64,000 nucleotides of DNA, taken from the NCBI RefSeq assembly GCF_000251145.1, contig NZ_AIDW01000015.1, forward strand, positions 236,462 through 300,461, written 5' to 3'. This stretch comes from Sphingomonas sp. PAMC 26621 (lineage in GTDB: Bacteria > Pseudomonadota > Alphaproteobacteria > Sphingomonadales > Sphingomonadaceae). Positions within the stretch are counted from its first letter, which is position 1, and every line of letters starts with the position of its first letter. Both the position numbers and the translations under genes were made by a program. This document shows, piece by piece, positions 1 to 8,620 of the stretch. Below the pieces are notes generated by a model, which was given only the letters and a program-made list of their open reading frames with translations, was not told the origin of the DNA and made no database searches.

Positions 1-225
1 GGCCTTCGGCCAAGAGATCGTGCCAGACGCGACGCGCACCATAGGTTCGGAGCTGGAGATGAAGCTGGCGCGGATCTTTCCTGCATACACTTGGTCGCTG
101 CGCGACCGGGCACTTGGCGCCCGCACGAGCCAGGCGTGGAAACCACTGCGCGAGACATCGAGCGCCACGCAAAGCCATGATACCGGCCAGATTCCTCGAT
201 GCTTTGCGATGAACCCGAACTTCAT
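1..225 (-). pseudogene. IS3-family transposase OrfB, 5' fragment with frameshift
   Basis: The reverse strand opens with an OrfB-like start (MKFGFIAKHRG, then VSRSGFHAWL), typical of the DDE integrase subunit of IS3 elements. Its ATG overlaps the TGA of the OrfA gene upstream as ATGA, the usual IS3 arrangement. The OrfB-like reading is lost near position 44 and resumes one frame over as YGARRVWHDLL, so one base is missing or two were gained. The gene runs off the left edge before the DDE residues, so only the N-terminal part can be judged. It is probably inactive, unless the shift is a sequence error. Confidence 0.75.
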
Positions 226-512
226 ATCGAGTCCCTGGCAAAGTAGGCCGCGGCTTTTTTTAATATGTCACGTTCAGCCTTCATCCGGGCCAACTCGCGG
301 CGCAGCCGCTCAATCTCCTGCTGCTCGGGCTTCATCTGACCGTTGCCCGGGAATGCCGACTGGGGATCAGCTTCCGCTTCGCGGACCCATTTGCGCAGCA
401 CGTTCTCGTGCAGGTCCAGGTCGCGGGCAGCCTGCGCTACCGCCACACCCCGATCGCGGACCAACTTCACCGCCTCGAGCTTGAACTCTCGGCTGAACTT
501 CCGTCGTTGCAT
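222..512 (-). CDS. IS3-family transposase OrfA
   Basis: This 96-residue protein has the transposase-8 type helix-turn-helix of IS3-family OrfA (KFSREFKLEAVKLV at residues 4-17; VAQAARDLDLHENVLRKWV around residues 24-42). A leucine-zipper-like helix follows (IERLRRELARMKAERDILKKA, about residues 67-87). It would bind the element's terminal repeats and form a fusion protein with OrfB by frameshifting. Length and motifs are normal, so this half looks intact although its OrfB partner is shifted. The outer end of the element should lie in the following 100 bases, but I cannot place it. Confidence 0.85.
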   Translation of the reverse strand: MQRRKFSREFKLEAVKLVRDRGVAVAQAARDLDLHENVLRKWVREAEADPQSAFPGNGQMKPEQQEIERLRRELARMKAERDILKKAAAYFARDSI

Positions 513-678
513 TTACACCCTCCGGTTCCGAAAACACCTTATCTCGGTGTCCACGAAACCGGCAGCAGCTCAGAGAACCTCGCCCGCGATAGGGGAGGTG
601 GCTCGGCAAACTTGCACAGGCTGTTAAGTGGAGTTTCTGTCTGAAGGCGGCCAGCATTGCTGCCAAACAGGAGAGGAG

Positions 679-792
679 ATGACGAAGCGAACACGCCGGA
701 ACCACAGTCTGGCGTTCAAGGCGAAGGTAGCCTTAGCTGCGGTTGAGGGCGAGAAGACGCTGGCCGAGCTGGCGCAGCAGTTCGACGTTCAA
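679..792 (+). pseudogene. N-terminal remnant of a second IS3-type OrfA
   Basis: An ATG behind a good ribosome site (GGAGAGG) opens a frame reading MTKRTRRNHS, then FKAKVALAAV, then LAELAQQFDV. This is the standard start of another OrfA subgroup, distinct from the copy at 222-512. The similarity stops abruptly after about 38 residues at QQFDVQ. The frame then runs on into DNA whose opposite strand carries IS110 sequence, so a rearrangement cut this gene. It is a fragment without function. Confidence 0.65.
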
Positions 793-924
793 CGTGACGT
801 ATCGACTCCACATCAACGGGAGACCGATGTTTGGAAGCCAATAAGGCGTTACGAATGTTGGCATGTGAGTCAGCGCCGCCGCAAAACTGGCGGCAGGATT
901 CGACCAGCTTTAGCCGTTCAGCGA

Positions 925-1222
925 TCCGAGCGCGGTCATCAATCGCCGGCACATCGAATCATGCCGAATCGTGTCGAGCGGCATCTTGTGGAGATTTGCC
1001 AGTTGATGGCGCACCACCGCCGTACCGCCAGCAACGGCTCCACGATCTCCGCCAGTCCCGGAAAGCCCTCGACCAGATGACGAACAATGGCCTTGTAACC
1101 GATCGTGCTGACGACACCGACCTTGCGCCAAACTTGAGCAGCATGCCGCACATGTCGAACTGAAATGATTAAGCTTGCGCTGCATGAACTTGCGGCTGTT
1201 CAGCAGCAAGCTCTCCTCATGA
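925..1222 (-). pseudogene. Internal fragment of an IS110-family transposase
   Basis: Read in two alternating frames on the reverse strand, this stretch gives peptides closely matching the middle of the IS110 transposase at 8621-9674: LLLNSRKFMQRKL, VGVVSTIGY, HLVEGFPGLAEIVEPLL and LHKMPLDTIRHDSMC. They correspond to roughly residues 125-230 of that protein. Both ends and the catalytic N-terminal DEDD part are missing, and several frameshifts are present. The copy is therefore an old, decayed relative in the same orientation. It ends about 80 bases before the chaperone module. Confidence 0.7.
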
Positions 1223-1306
1223 ACCTATCAGGCGAGGTTGCTGCAGAGCCGTTACGCATATAGAACGAAATCGACGGTCATTCATACCGCGACTATTAGG
1301 GGCACC

Positions 1307-3298
1307 GTGGCTTTCGATCTATTGGCGAGTCCGTTTGCGCGGCTCAATGTAAGCACTCGTGCGACCCGCGCGGAATTGGTTGAGGCACATCAACGAGCTG
1401 TGCTGGACGGTGAGCATGACGAATCCGATCTTGATCGCGCACTTGCTGCGCTGACGGCTCCACGCGAACGGCTTCGGGCTGAACTCTCCTTTCTCCCGGG
1501 CAGCACGCCCGCGCAGGCAAGAGCGATGCTCGAACGACTAAAGACAACCCCATTTACCGGTAGCTGGGGCGAGGGATGGGATGGCGCTAATGTAATTGCA
1601 CATCTTCTGAGCAATGGTGAGAAGACGGCCAACGTTGTTGCTTTGCTTGTGAAAACCCATACGCCTGATGTCGTCGGCATCGAAAGAAAAATAAACGAAG
1701 CGCGGCAGATTTCAGGGTTCCCGCCCATACCCAGTGGAATTCTCGCAGCTGAGGTGGGGTCACTTGTTACAGCCCACGCGGATACGGCCGCGGAACGGCT
1801 TTCCAAAAGAGATGGCGGTTATGAGGAGGCAACGGCTGTCGTCGAATTTGGGTTGCAAGATGAAGGCCTTAGGCCCTTTCTCAGCGCCTTTGTTGAAGCG
1901 TTTGCTCGGCATACTGCTCCGCATCTTGCTCGCCTTTCCGCCGATTTGGAGGCATCGTCGTCTAGACTGCGGAGTGCTCGCACTGTCGCAAACGCTGAAG
2001 CTCTTGCCGCCTGCCTTCATCGCTGGGACACCGTGCGGCAACCGGTCCAATTGTGGGACGAAGCGCAAGGGATTGATGAGCCAGACTCGCGTGCGCTTGG
2101 CGGTAAGCTGCGGGATTTATACATCGAGCTCGCAAACGAGCATTCTGCATATGAAGTCGCCCTCGTAATTTCGCGCGCTTTACACGAAGCTTTTGGCGAG
2201 CTGCCCGGGATGCGAGATCTTTTTGCCGAAGACACTGGCACATTGGATGAGCTGGCTGGGCAAGCTCGCCTCACTGCCATTATGGCTCCGGTGGTGGATG
2301 CGCTCACGACGATGGCAATTAAGCCGACAGTGACGGCAATTAATCTTGACGCCTGGATAGGATCGCCTGTCCGCAAAGATCCTGGAAAGCTACGCGCCGT
2401 ATTCGAAACTGCACTCGACAAGCTGAGAGGCGAGGACACCGGCATACCGGCGATGAACATTCGCAGCCTTACGCTTGATCTCCATAACGAACACACACTG
2501 AGCGACGCGGCTTTGCGACTGACCCGTTGGCTGTTGAGCTATCGTGCAAGATTGCCTGGTTCGGTAGTTGCCAAGTTATTGGATGATCAAACGACGCTGC
2601 AGCGGATAGTTTGGCAAAACGAGCTGAAGAGTAACCTTGATCGCGGCGATCTTAATCAAGCCGAAACTTTAGTTGGCAATCTTCTCGGGACCGCTACAGA
2701 CGCGGAGGATCGTGAGCTGATGCGATCGGTCAGGGCTGACATCGTTAGCCGTCGTGGATCGCGAAGCCGGGGGCGTTGGGGTTGGGGTATTGCAGCAGCT
2801 TTTGTAGCTTTGATTATATTCTTGGAAAATAGCGGGCAAAAACCAGCGTACGTGGACACCCACACCTATGCCACGACTTCGGCAGAAACTGCTCCACCCG
2901 CTGCCGAGGTCATGGACACATCCTCTGCTAACTCAAGCGCGGATGTAATGACTCCGCCGGCAATGCAGACAACCGATTTGAGTGCGCCAGCTGCGGTCGG
3001 TAATAGCGACACGAAAGAAGAAACACCGCCGCTTAGTTTGGCCGGTCAATCCTTTTCGATGCCAGAATTGCGCTACTGCAGACGCCAGAAGGAACGCCTC
3101 AGAGCAGCATCAATTGCCGTTGATAACAGTGTCGTCAGTGAGGTCGACGGATTCAATGCCGCTGTCGATGAATTCAACGGTAAATGCAGTGATTTTACAT
3201 ATCTGCAGAGTGATATGACGACCGTAACGAGTGAAGTTGAAGCCGACGCAGCCACATTGGCGGACGAGGGAAGATCGATGGTGCAAAGATGGAAATGA
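1307..3298 (+). CDS. Membrane-anchored J-like co-chaperone protein, first gene of Hsp70 module
   Basis: I chose the GTG at 1307 because AGGGG lies six bases upstream and the J-like domain begins at once; an upstream ATG at 1238 sits against IS110 debris. The product has about 663 residues. Residues 1-70 resemble the degenerate J-like domain found beside bacterial Hsp70s (AFDLLASPFARLNV, then GEHDESDLDRAL and LTAPRERLRAEL), but the HPD tripeptide that stimulates DnaK is absent. A long soluble helical region follows. One membrane helix (WGIAAAFVALIIFLE, about residues 493-507) and a Thr/Ala/Pro-rich linker come next. The C-terminal domain, beginning near ELRYCRRQKERLRA, has cysteines near residues 591 and 627. 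Likely topology is cytoplasmic N-terminus and periplasmic C-terminus. It overlaps the next gene by ATGA. Role inferred: recruiting the neighbouring Hsp70 to the membrane. Confidence 0.7.
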   Translation: MAFDLLASPFARLNVSTRATRAELVEAHQRAVLDGEHDESDLDRALAALTAPRERLRAELSFLPGSTPAQARAMLERLKTTPFTGSWGEGWDGANVIAHLLSNGEKTANVVALLVKTHTPDVVGIERKINEARQISGFPPIPSGILAAEVGSLVTAHADTAAERLSKRDGGYEEATAVVEFGLQDEGLRPFLSAFVEAFARHTAPHLARLSADLEASSSRLRSARTVANAEALAACLHRWDTVRQPVQLWDEAQGIDEPDSRALGGKLRDLYIELANEHSAYEVALVISRALHEAFGELPGMRDLFAEDTGTLDELAGQARLTAIMAPVVDALTTMAIKPTVTAINLDAWIGSPVRKDPGKLRAVFETALDKLRGEDTGIPAMNIRSLTLDLHNEHTLSDAALRLTRWLLSYRARLPGSVVAKLLDDQTTLQRIVWQNELKSNLDRGDLNQAETLVGNLLGTATDAEDRELMRSVRADIVSRRGSRSRGRWGWGIAAAFVALIIFLENSGQKPAYVDTHTYATTSAETAPPAAEVMDTSSANSSADVMTPPAMQTTDLSAPAAVGNSDTKEETPPLSLAGQSFSMPELRYCRRQKERLRAASIAVDNSVVSEVDGFNAAVDEFNGKCSDFTYLQSDMTTVTSEVEADAATLADEGRSMVQRWK

Positions 3299-3660
3299 GC
3301 GTCGCGATAGCCGAGACGGCGCTTGCCGATCTCGCAGTGGAGTATTGGAAGTTGCACCGTGCGTTCCAGCGGAGCCTTACCCATCTCGACGAAGACCGTG
3401 CACACCGGGCAGGTGCACAAGCTCGGTTCGCTGCAGGGCGTCTAGATATCGTGTTGGCCGGGGCCGGTCTGAAGCTGGCGCGCTTCGAGGGGCAAGTGCT
3501 CGGGCCAGAATTGCCGATGGAAACGATCAACGCCGACGAATTAACGGCTGTTGTTGCTCCCGTCGTTGTCGAAACAATTGAGCCGGCCGTGCTAGCCGGT
3601 GACCGCGTTGTCCGCATGGGCCGCGTTCTAGGGGGAGCGGGCGATGTATCTCGGAATTGA
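3295..3660 (+). CDS. Small protein, possible divergent GrpE-like exchange factor
   Basis: This protein of about 121 residues starts at an ATG overlapping the stop of the J-like gene (an ATG six bases earlier is also possible) and overlaps the Hsp70 gene by 17 bases, so the three are surely co-translated. The N-terminal half is helical (about residues 1-55). The C-terminal half (GPELPMETINADEL, then VVVETIEPAVLAGDRVVRMGRV) resembles in pattern the beta domain that ends GrpE, where a similar string leads to a final RV. GrpE is the nucleotide-exchange partner of Hsp70, and placement between a J-like and an Hsp70 gene fits that role. The resemblance is by eye only. The gene is real; the function is a hypothesis. 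Confidence 0.6.
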   Translation: MSVAIAETALADLAVEYWKLHRAFQRSLTHLDEDRAHRAGAQARFAAGRLDIVLAGAGLKLARFEGQVLGPELPMETINADELTAVVAPVVVETIEPAVLAGDRVVRMGRVLGGAGDVSRN

Positions 3661-6169
3661 TCTTGGAACCTCCAACTCGGCGGTCGTTGGCAACGGCCCG
3701 GATGGTCTGCGCTTGTTTAAGACGGCCGACGGGCGAGATGTCCTGCCCAGCGTTATCTATGCCGATCGTCGAGGAGCGCGGTTTGTTGGTACACGCGCTT
3801 ATCAGCAGTTAGTGAAATCGCCGGCCGATGTCGTGCACGGTTTTAAGCGGTTAATGGGCACAGACAGTCGCCTGTCATTCGCAGCCTCGGGCATTTCCTT
3901 CACCCCTGAGGAGGCAAGCGCAGAAGTGCTTCGTGCTCTCGTCAGACAGGTTCGATCAGCAGTTGGAGAAGTTGATTTCGAAGGCGCGGTGGTCACCATT
4001 CCTGCGGCATTTAACCAGATGCGGTCAGAAGCCACCATTCGGGCAGCGAACCTCGCCGGCCTCGAGCGCGTCGGCCTGATCCAAGAGCCGGTAGCGGCGG
4101 CAATGTCTGCGCTTGAAGGCGGTACCCGCCGCGACGGCAAATTTTTAGTCTATGACCTTGGTGGCGGGACGTTCGACGCCGCATTAGTGGAAAGCTTGGG
4201 CGGCAATGTTACCGTACTCGCACACGAGGGCATCAACATGCTTGGTGGCCGTGATCATGACCGGGTTATCTTAGACTCAATCGTGCGCCAGTGGCTAGCG
4301 AGCAACTTCGCACTGCCTAGTAACCCATTTGCTGATTTGGCTTACAAACGCCTGTTCGATATAGCCCGTGCACAGGCTGAAATAGCCAAGATCGAGCTAT
4401 CAACCCGCGACGAAGCAACAGTTTTCGTCAGTGACGACGAAGCTCGGGTTAATGACCTCGATGGCAAGCCCATCTACATTGAAGCCGTCGTAACCCGCGC
4501 CGTCTTCGAATCGTTGATTGCCGAGCGCATTGATGAAAGCATCGCTCTGTGCCGGAAGCTGCTTTCTGAAAATCACGTCACGCATGATGACCTGGACCGC
4601 ATAGTCTTTATTGGCGGACCCTCGAACATTCCTTTTGTCCGCGAGCACGTTCCTGCGGCACTTGGTGTACCAGCTGATCTGACGAGCGATCCTATGACAG
4701 CGGTGGCACGCGGGGCAGCAATCTTTGCTGAAAGTCGTAATTGGGGCCCAAAAGCCAGTAAGCGTAAGCCACAACGCGCGGCGACGATGGCGACCGGGGA
4801 TATCGATGTTCGCTTTGAGTACACCGCTCGCGCTGCAGACGAAACCGGGCGTATCCGTGTCCGTGTGGGGCCCACTGCGGTCGCGGCTGGTCTGCGACTG
4901 CGCCTGACGGGTCCCGAGGGCTTTGATAGCGGCGAGCTAATGTTGGTAGGAGATCGCGACGAAGTGGTACGTTTACCATCGATCGGCGAGAACCGTTTTG
5001 TAGCGAAGCTACTGTTGTCCGACGGAACCAGAGCGTTACCCGATCAAGCTCTAATCATTACGCGCGTCCACGCGAGCGCGACGGCAGCAACAGCGGCGCA
5101 GACGGTTGCAATCAAGGTAGTGGCCGGGCCATCGACGGCGCAATATAACGCGTTATCCGTTCTGGTGCTCAAGGGGGCGTCATTACCTGCTCAAGGCGTC
5201 AAAGCATTAAAAACAATGAGGGAGCTGGTGGGTGGTGTTCCCGGGCACTGGGATGCGGAGCTGTTCAATCAGTCTGAGGGTGTCGACGATCCGATGCTCA
5301 ACCTATCGATCGGCAGCTTCCGCGTATCGTCCGAAAAAGATCTCGACGACGGCCAGAGGATGCCCGCGGGGACCCCGGTCGCGCTACACTGGCAGATGGA
5401 TGACAATGGCCTAATCAACTGTGAGCTTGAGATCGCAAGCCTCGGTATCCGACTGGCGGATAAAAAGTTCTACGTTTCCCAGGTCGGGCATAAAAATTTT
5501 GACGGTGGCGACGGACAATCGCTGGCTGCGTCCTCTCTCGATCGCGCACAGGAAGCCCTTGATGAGACCGAAGCTGCGCTCGGGCTATCAGCAGCGCCCG
5601 TGATTGCAGAGCTCAGGCGTAGGCTTGCCCGACACCGTGAATTGTTAGCGAACTCTGCCGACGCGGAGGCGCGTCGCTCAATCACAGAAGAAGCCCGGCA
5701 CATCCTTCAGGACATTGCGAAGCTACGCGGGTTGCCCGATCATCGCCGTCCATCGTTGCTGGCTGACGTAATGAATATCGAAGACGATTTCGCGGAGATC
5801 GCTGCCGATGCAAGCAAGCCGGCGGTCGAACGGATGCAGACACTGGGCCGCACGGCGCGCGAGGCGTTGTCCCGAGAGGATTGGGACCGTACCCGACAAA
5901 CTGTCGAGGAGATGCGCAGCCTATTACAACGCGCCTATGCCGAAGATCCAAGCTACTGGCACGCGTTTCTAGAGCGCTTCACCGAGCAGCGATACGCCGC
6001 GCTCGACAAGGATTTGCACGATCGACTTGTGAAGGCGGGCGCGGCTGCCGTTGAGCAAGAAGATCTTGCGGCGGTTCGAAGCACGGTTCAGGCAATGGCA
6101 CGCAACCGAGTAGCCGCCGCCAGCGATAGCCGCGAGGTTGCGTTACTGGCCGGACTTGCCGCAGCGTGA
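3644..6169 (+). CDS. Divergent Hsp70 (DnaK-like) chaperone with enlarged C-terminal half
   Basis: This 841-residue Hsp70 has a complete ATPase domain in about residues 1-365: GIDLGTSNS (phosphate 1), QEPVAAAM, YDLGGGTFD (phosphate 2, about 170-178) and FIGGPSNIP (adenosine, about 322-330). The usual hydrophobic linker (DVLPLSLG type) is missing; a basic stretch, ASKRKPQRA, stands there. An extra beta-rich region of about 150 residues follows, then a substrate-domain-like part (NLSIGSFRV to KKFYVSQVG, about 545-620) and a helical tail. It is about 200 residues longer than DnaK. GGGGGAG precedes the ATG. Regions after the linker differ enough that clients are probably specialised. It is not the housekeeping dnaK, which normally sits beside dnaJ. 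Confidence 0.9.
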   Translation: MYLGIDLGTSNSAVVGNGPDGLRLFKTADGRDVLPSVIYADRRGARFVGTRAYQQLVKSPADVVHGFKRLMGTDSRLSFAASGISFTPEEASAEVLRALVRQVRSAVGEVDFEGAVVTIPAAFNQMRSEATIRAANLAGLERVGLIQEPVAAAMSALEGGTRRDGKFLVYDLGGGTFDAALVESLGGNVTVLAHEGINMLGGRDHDRVILDSIVRQWLASNFALPSNPFADLAYKRLFDIARAQAEIAKIELSTRDEATVFVSDDEARVNDLDGKPIYIEAVVTRAVFESLIAERIDESIALCRKLLSENHVTHDDLDRIVFIGGPSNIPFVREHVPAALGVPADLTSDPMTAVARGAAIFAESRNWGPKASKRKPQRAATMATGDIDVRFEYTARAADETGRIRVRVGPTAVAAGLRLRLTGPEGFDSGELMLVGDRDEVVRLPSIGENRFVAKLLLSDGTRALPDQALIITRVHASATAATAAQTVAIKVVAGPSTAQYNALSVLVLKGASLPAQGVKALKTMRELVGGVPGHWDAELFNQSEGVDDPMLNLSIGSFRVSSEKDLDDGQRMPAGTPVALHWQMDDNGLINCELEIASLGIRLADKKFYVSQVGHKNFDGGDGQSLAASSLDRAQEALDETEAALGLSAAPVIAELRRRLARHRELLANSADAEARRSITEEARHILQDIAKLRGLPDHRRPSLLADVMNIEDDFAEIAADASKPAVERMQTLGRTAREALSREDWDRTRQTVEEMRSLLQRAYAEDPSYWHAFLERFTEQRYAALDKDLHDRLVKAGAAAVEQEDLAAVRSTVQAMARNRVAAASDSREVALLAGLAAA

Positions 6170-6532
6170 TGACGTGAGCAATTCAACGTCTGAGGTGACG
6201 AAGTCGGGAGCGGCTCTGGACGCTGAAGGCCCGCTTGTAATGAAATCCGTCTTGGCCGCCGTCTCCAACGGCTGCTAAGTCCAAAGGGGAGGCGACAGCA
6301 GTCGCCCACCTCATGCCGTTCCGGTGCGCCAAGATGAACGTCGGCTCGCGCCGGAACCAGTCATTCGCTGGTACGGCAACAGCACAGCAACAACACACCC
6401 ATGTCAGTCAATCCGCAGCCACGACTAAGGCCTAAGATCTGCCGTGTCGAGAGACACCTTTTTGTCGCCTGCATCTATGCCACTGCTTCTGGCGAGGAGA
6501 CTGCGCGAAGAGCGTATTGAAAGGAAGCTATC
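6170..6532 (+). other. Intergenic stretch inside the chaperone module
   Basis: These 363 bases separate the Hsp70 gene from the SHOCT gene and contain no convincing coding frame, repeat or hairpin. The last bases before 6533 (GAAAGGAAG) form the ribosome site of the next gene. The gap leaves room for a second promoter, so the last two genes may be transcribed separately. Confidence 0.5.
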
Positions 6533-7330
6533 GTGAGCGCGGAACGGTTGGAACAATTAGAGCGGCTGGCGAGGCTGCGAGCCGATGACATGCTCACCGA
6601 TGAGGAGTTCGCGGTCGAAAAAGGGAGAGTGCTGTCAGAAGTCGATAGTGTCCTCGCCGTGCAACTCGCGGAGAAACCTCCGCGTCGCCGGATTTGGCTT
6701 GTTACCGGTCTGGTCGCCGTTGTCGGCGCCGGCCTATTGGGCGGTGCATTTGTCATAAACGATCTGCCGGGCGGCCCTCCGGCACCAGTGCTCGCTGTTA
6801 CCGCGAATACGCCGCTTAGGCGAACTCCGATGGAACTTATTGTCAAGCCTATTTTGCCGGAGCCGAGGATGGGTTGCACGGGCAGCGCGTGCCGAGTTCT
6901 GACTGCGCGTGGCTGGGCAAGAATCGAAGCCGGAATGAATGTCATACGCGCCGAAAAAGTCTCCGGGCTCAAGCTCCGCGACGACGGCCATTATGAGGGG
7001 GTCGAAGGTTGTGCGCGTTATGAGGTCGTCGGCGGTCCCTCTGCTTTGTCGATGCTCGTGGAAGGAGGGGTGATAACCTCTCTTTCGACAGCGGGTAAAG
7101 GCTGGCGGACCGACCGCGGCGTCAAGGTGGGCGACTCAGAAAGCGCAGTTCGCAATACCTACAGTCCACTCCGCCAGGAGCCAGACATTTACGGCGACGC
7201 GAGCGACAAGATACTATTTTTCGATACTGAAAAAAGAAAGTTCGGCCTTGTGTTCGGAATCAAAAAAAGGAAAGTTAGCTGGATAACGGTTGGCGGATCT
7301 AGTCGCGGCTATGTAGAAGGATGCCTGTGA
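6533..7330 (+). CDS. SHOCT-domain single-pass membrane protein
   Basis: This 265-residue protein starts at GTG, with GGAAG a few bases before it. Residues 5-40 form a SHOCT-type helical hairpin (LERLARLRADDMLTDEEF, then EKGRVLSE); these short domains often sit at protein ends and mediate oligomerisation. A membrane helix follows at about residues 51-75 (IWLVTGLVAVVGAGLLGGAF), and the rest is probably periplasmic. The periplasmic part has a repeated-strand look and ends in a basic/aromatic segment (KKRKVSWITVGGSS) containing paired cysteines upstream. Its 3' end overlaps the lipoprotein gene by 10 bases. I recognise no enzyme motif. Position suggests a membrane partner of the chaperone module. 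Confidence 0.75.
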   Translation: MSAERLEQLERLARLRADDMLTDEEFAVEKGRVLSEVDSVLAVQLAEKPPRRRIWLVTGLVAVVGAGLLGGAFVINDLPGGPPAPVLAVTANTPLRRTPMELIVKPILPEPRMGCTGSACRVLTARGWARIEAGMNVIRAEKVSGLKLRDDGHYEGVEGCARYEVVGGPSALSMLVEGGVITSLSTAGKGWRTDRGVKVGDSESAVRNTYSPLRQEPDIYGDASDKILFFDTEKRKFGLVFGIKKRKVSWITVGGSSRGYVEGCL

Positions 7331-7809
7331 TCTTGGTACGCGCGGGACGATACACTCTACTACCTTTGCTATTTGGGATGTTAGCGTGCCAGTTCATTCC
7401 GGGCACAAAGACCCATAGTCGACGTCTCGCAGAAAAGCTTGCTTCCGAGGAATTGATTGATCCGTCCTCATCTCAGTTTAGAAATGTGCGCGTATTCGGC
7501 ACCCAAGTCTGCGGAGAGGTGAATGGCAAGAACAGGATGGGCGCATACGTCGGATTTGGCCGCTTTCACGTTAACGTGACTGCCAAACTCGCCATGCTCG
7601 ATCCCCAGTTCGACCCGGAGTTTTTAATGTCTGCAGAAGATTTGTGTCGCTCGATGCGAAGCAACTCGTATGCCTCCGCAGGCGCCACCGCGTCCGCCTG
7701 CGAACGCGCCGGGGAAGAGAGGGTCAAGCTGGCGCTCCAAACCCTGTTCGACCAGCAGTGGAACTCATACTGCCGGACGTGGCAAGCGGCTGATCCAACG
7801 GCCAACTGA
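7321..7809 (+). CDS. Predicted lipoprotein of unknown function
   Basis: The 162-residue product has a signal sequence (YTLLPLLFGMLAC) whose last four residues form a lipobox with Cys near residue 23, so it should be lipid-anchored after cleavage. The mature part contains DPSSSQFRNVRV followed by VCGEVNGKNRMGAYVGF, a pattern I know from small uncharacterised proteobacterial envelope proteins. Further cysteines near residues 100 and 118 could form a disulfide. It overlaps the SHOCT gene and so belongs to the same transcript. A GTG at 7327 is an alternative start. Confidence 0.75.
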   Translation: MPVILVRAGRYTLLPLLFGMLACQFIPGTKTHSRRLAEKLASEELIDPSSSQFRNVRVFGTQVCGEVNGKNRMGAYVGFGRFHVNVTAKLAMLDPQFDPEFLMSAEDLCRSMRSNSYASAGATASACERAGEERVKLALQTLFDQQWNSYCRTWQAADPTAN

Positions 7810-8620
7810 GATATTGGGGGTCGGTACATAGAACGGACCAAAGTCTACGATCTCAAGACGGTCATCCGAGACGCTGGTCAGCCCGCTGTTCCGCTGCCCA
7901 AGACACGAGCGGTTATATTGACGCTGGTAGTTGTGCCGCCAGCGCCTGAACGACGGCAATTTATAACGCTCTCATTCGTGGGTTGATTATCGCGTGACCC
8001 GTATCCGTCGGTTGGCCTATCCTCCGTTTGAGCTTGGCCGTCGGACGAACCTACCCGACGTACTGCGGAGTGCCCATCACCGTCGGACGCCCGCGGCATG
8101 CCGACCAAGGCTATTCAGATGGTGCGCTAGCAACTCCTCTCGGGATCGTTGCGAGTGGATCATCCAGCCACCACCGATGGCACACGACGTCCGATGTTCA
8201 ATGCATAACGGCCAGACCTGACCGTTCTCCGGATATAGATCGTTGCCGCGCGAACGACCTCTTCATGCGAAGCTGTCAATCCCCATCGCCGTTCTGAACG
8301 ACGGCTTCTCTATCGCGGCGTTAGTCAATAGGCGCAGGCCGTTGGCCGCCGCGGGCGCGCCGGTGATGGTTGGTATGCAACGCTATTCAGGTGCTGACTT
8401 TCTGCCGAGCGTGCGATCGCAACACGAGGTTCGTGCTTCTCTCCGGGGTCGGCACGAAGCCGCCCCATGATGGGGTAAGAAAAAGCGGCGTGGATCAATC
8501 TTTGTAACGCCTTTATCGCGAGCGGTAGGCTGCCGTCGTTACGATCTCACACCACCTTCGTCCCCGTGAGGACCTTTTCCTGCCGAGGCAGAACCGTAAA
8601 AGCTCCTGTTTGAAATTGTG
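7810..8620. other. Gene-free stretch between chaperone module and IS110 copy
   Basis: About 810 bases hold only short, low-quality open frames in every reading. A motif at 7822-7838 (CGGTACATAGAACGGAC) recurs with one change at 35068-35084. The last 100 bases adjoin the 3' end of the broken IS110 transposase and probably include that element's end. I see nothing else that can be named. Confidence 0.5.

Noticed and set aside
1238..1306. Upstream ATG for the J-like gene
   Set aside because: The extra residues lie against decayed IS110 DNA; the GTG at 1307 has a good ribosome site and begins at the domain.
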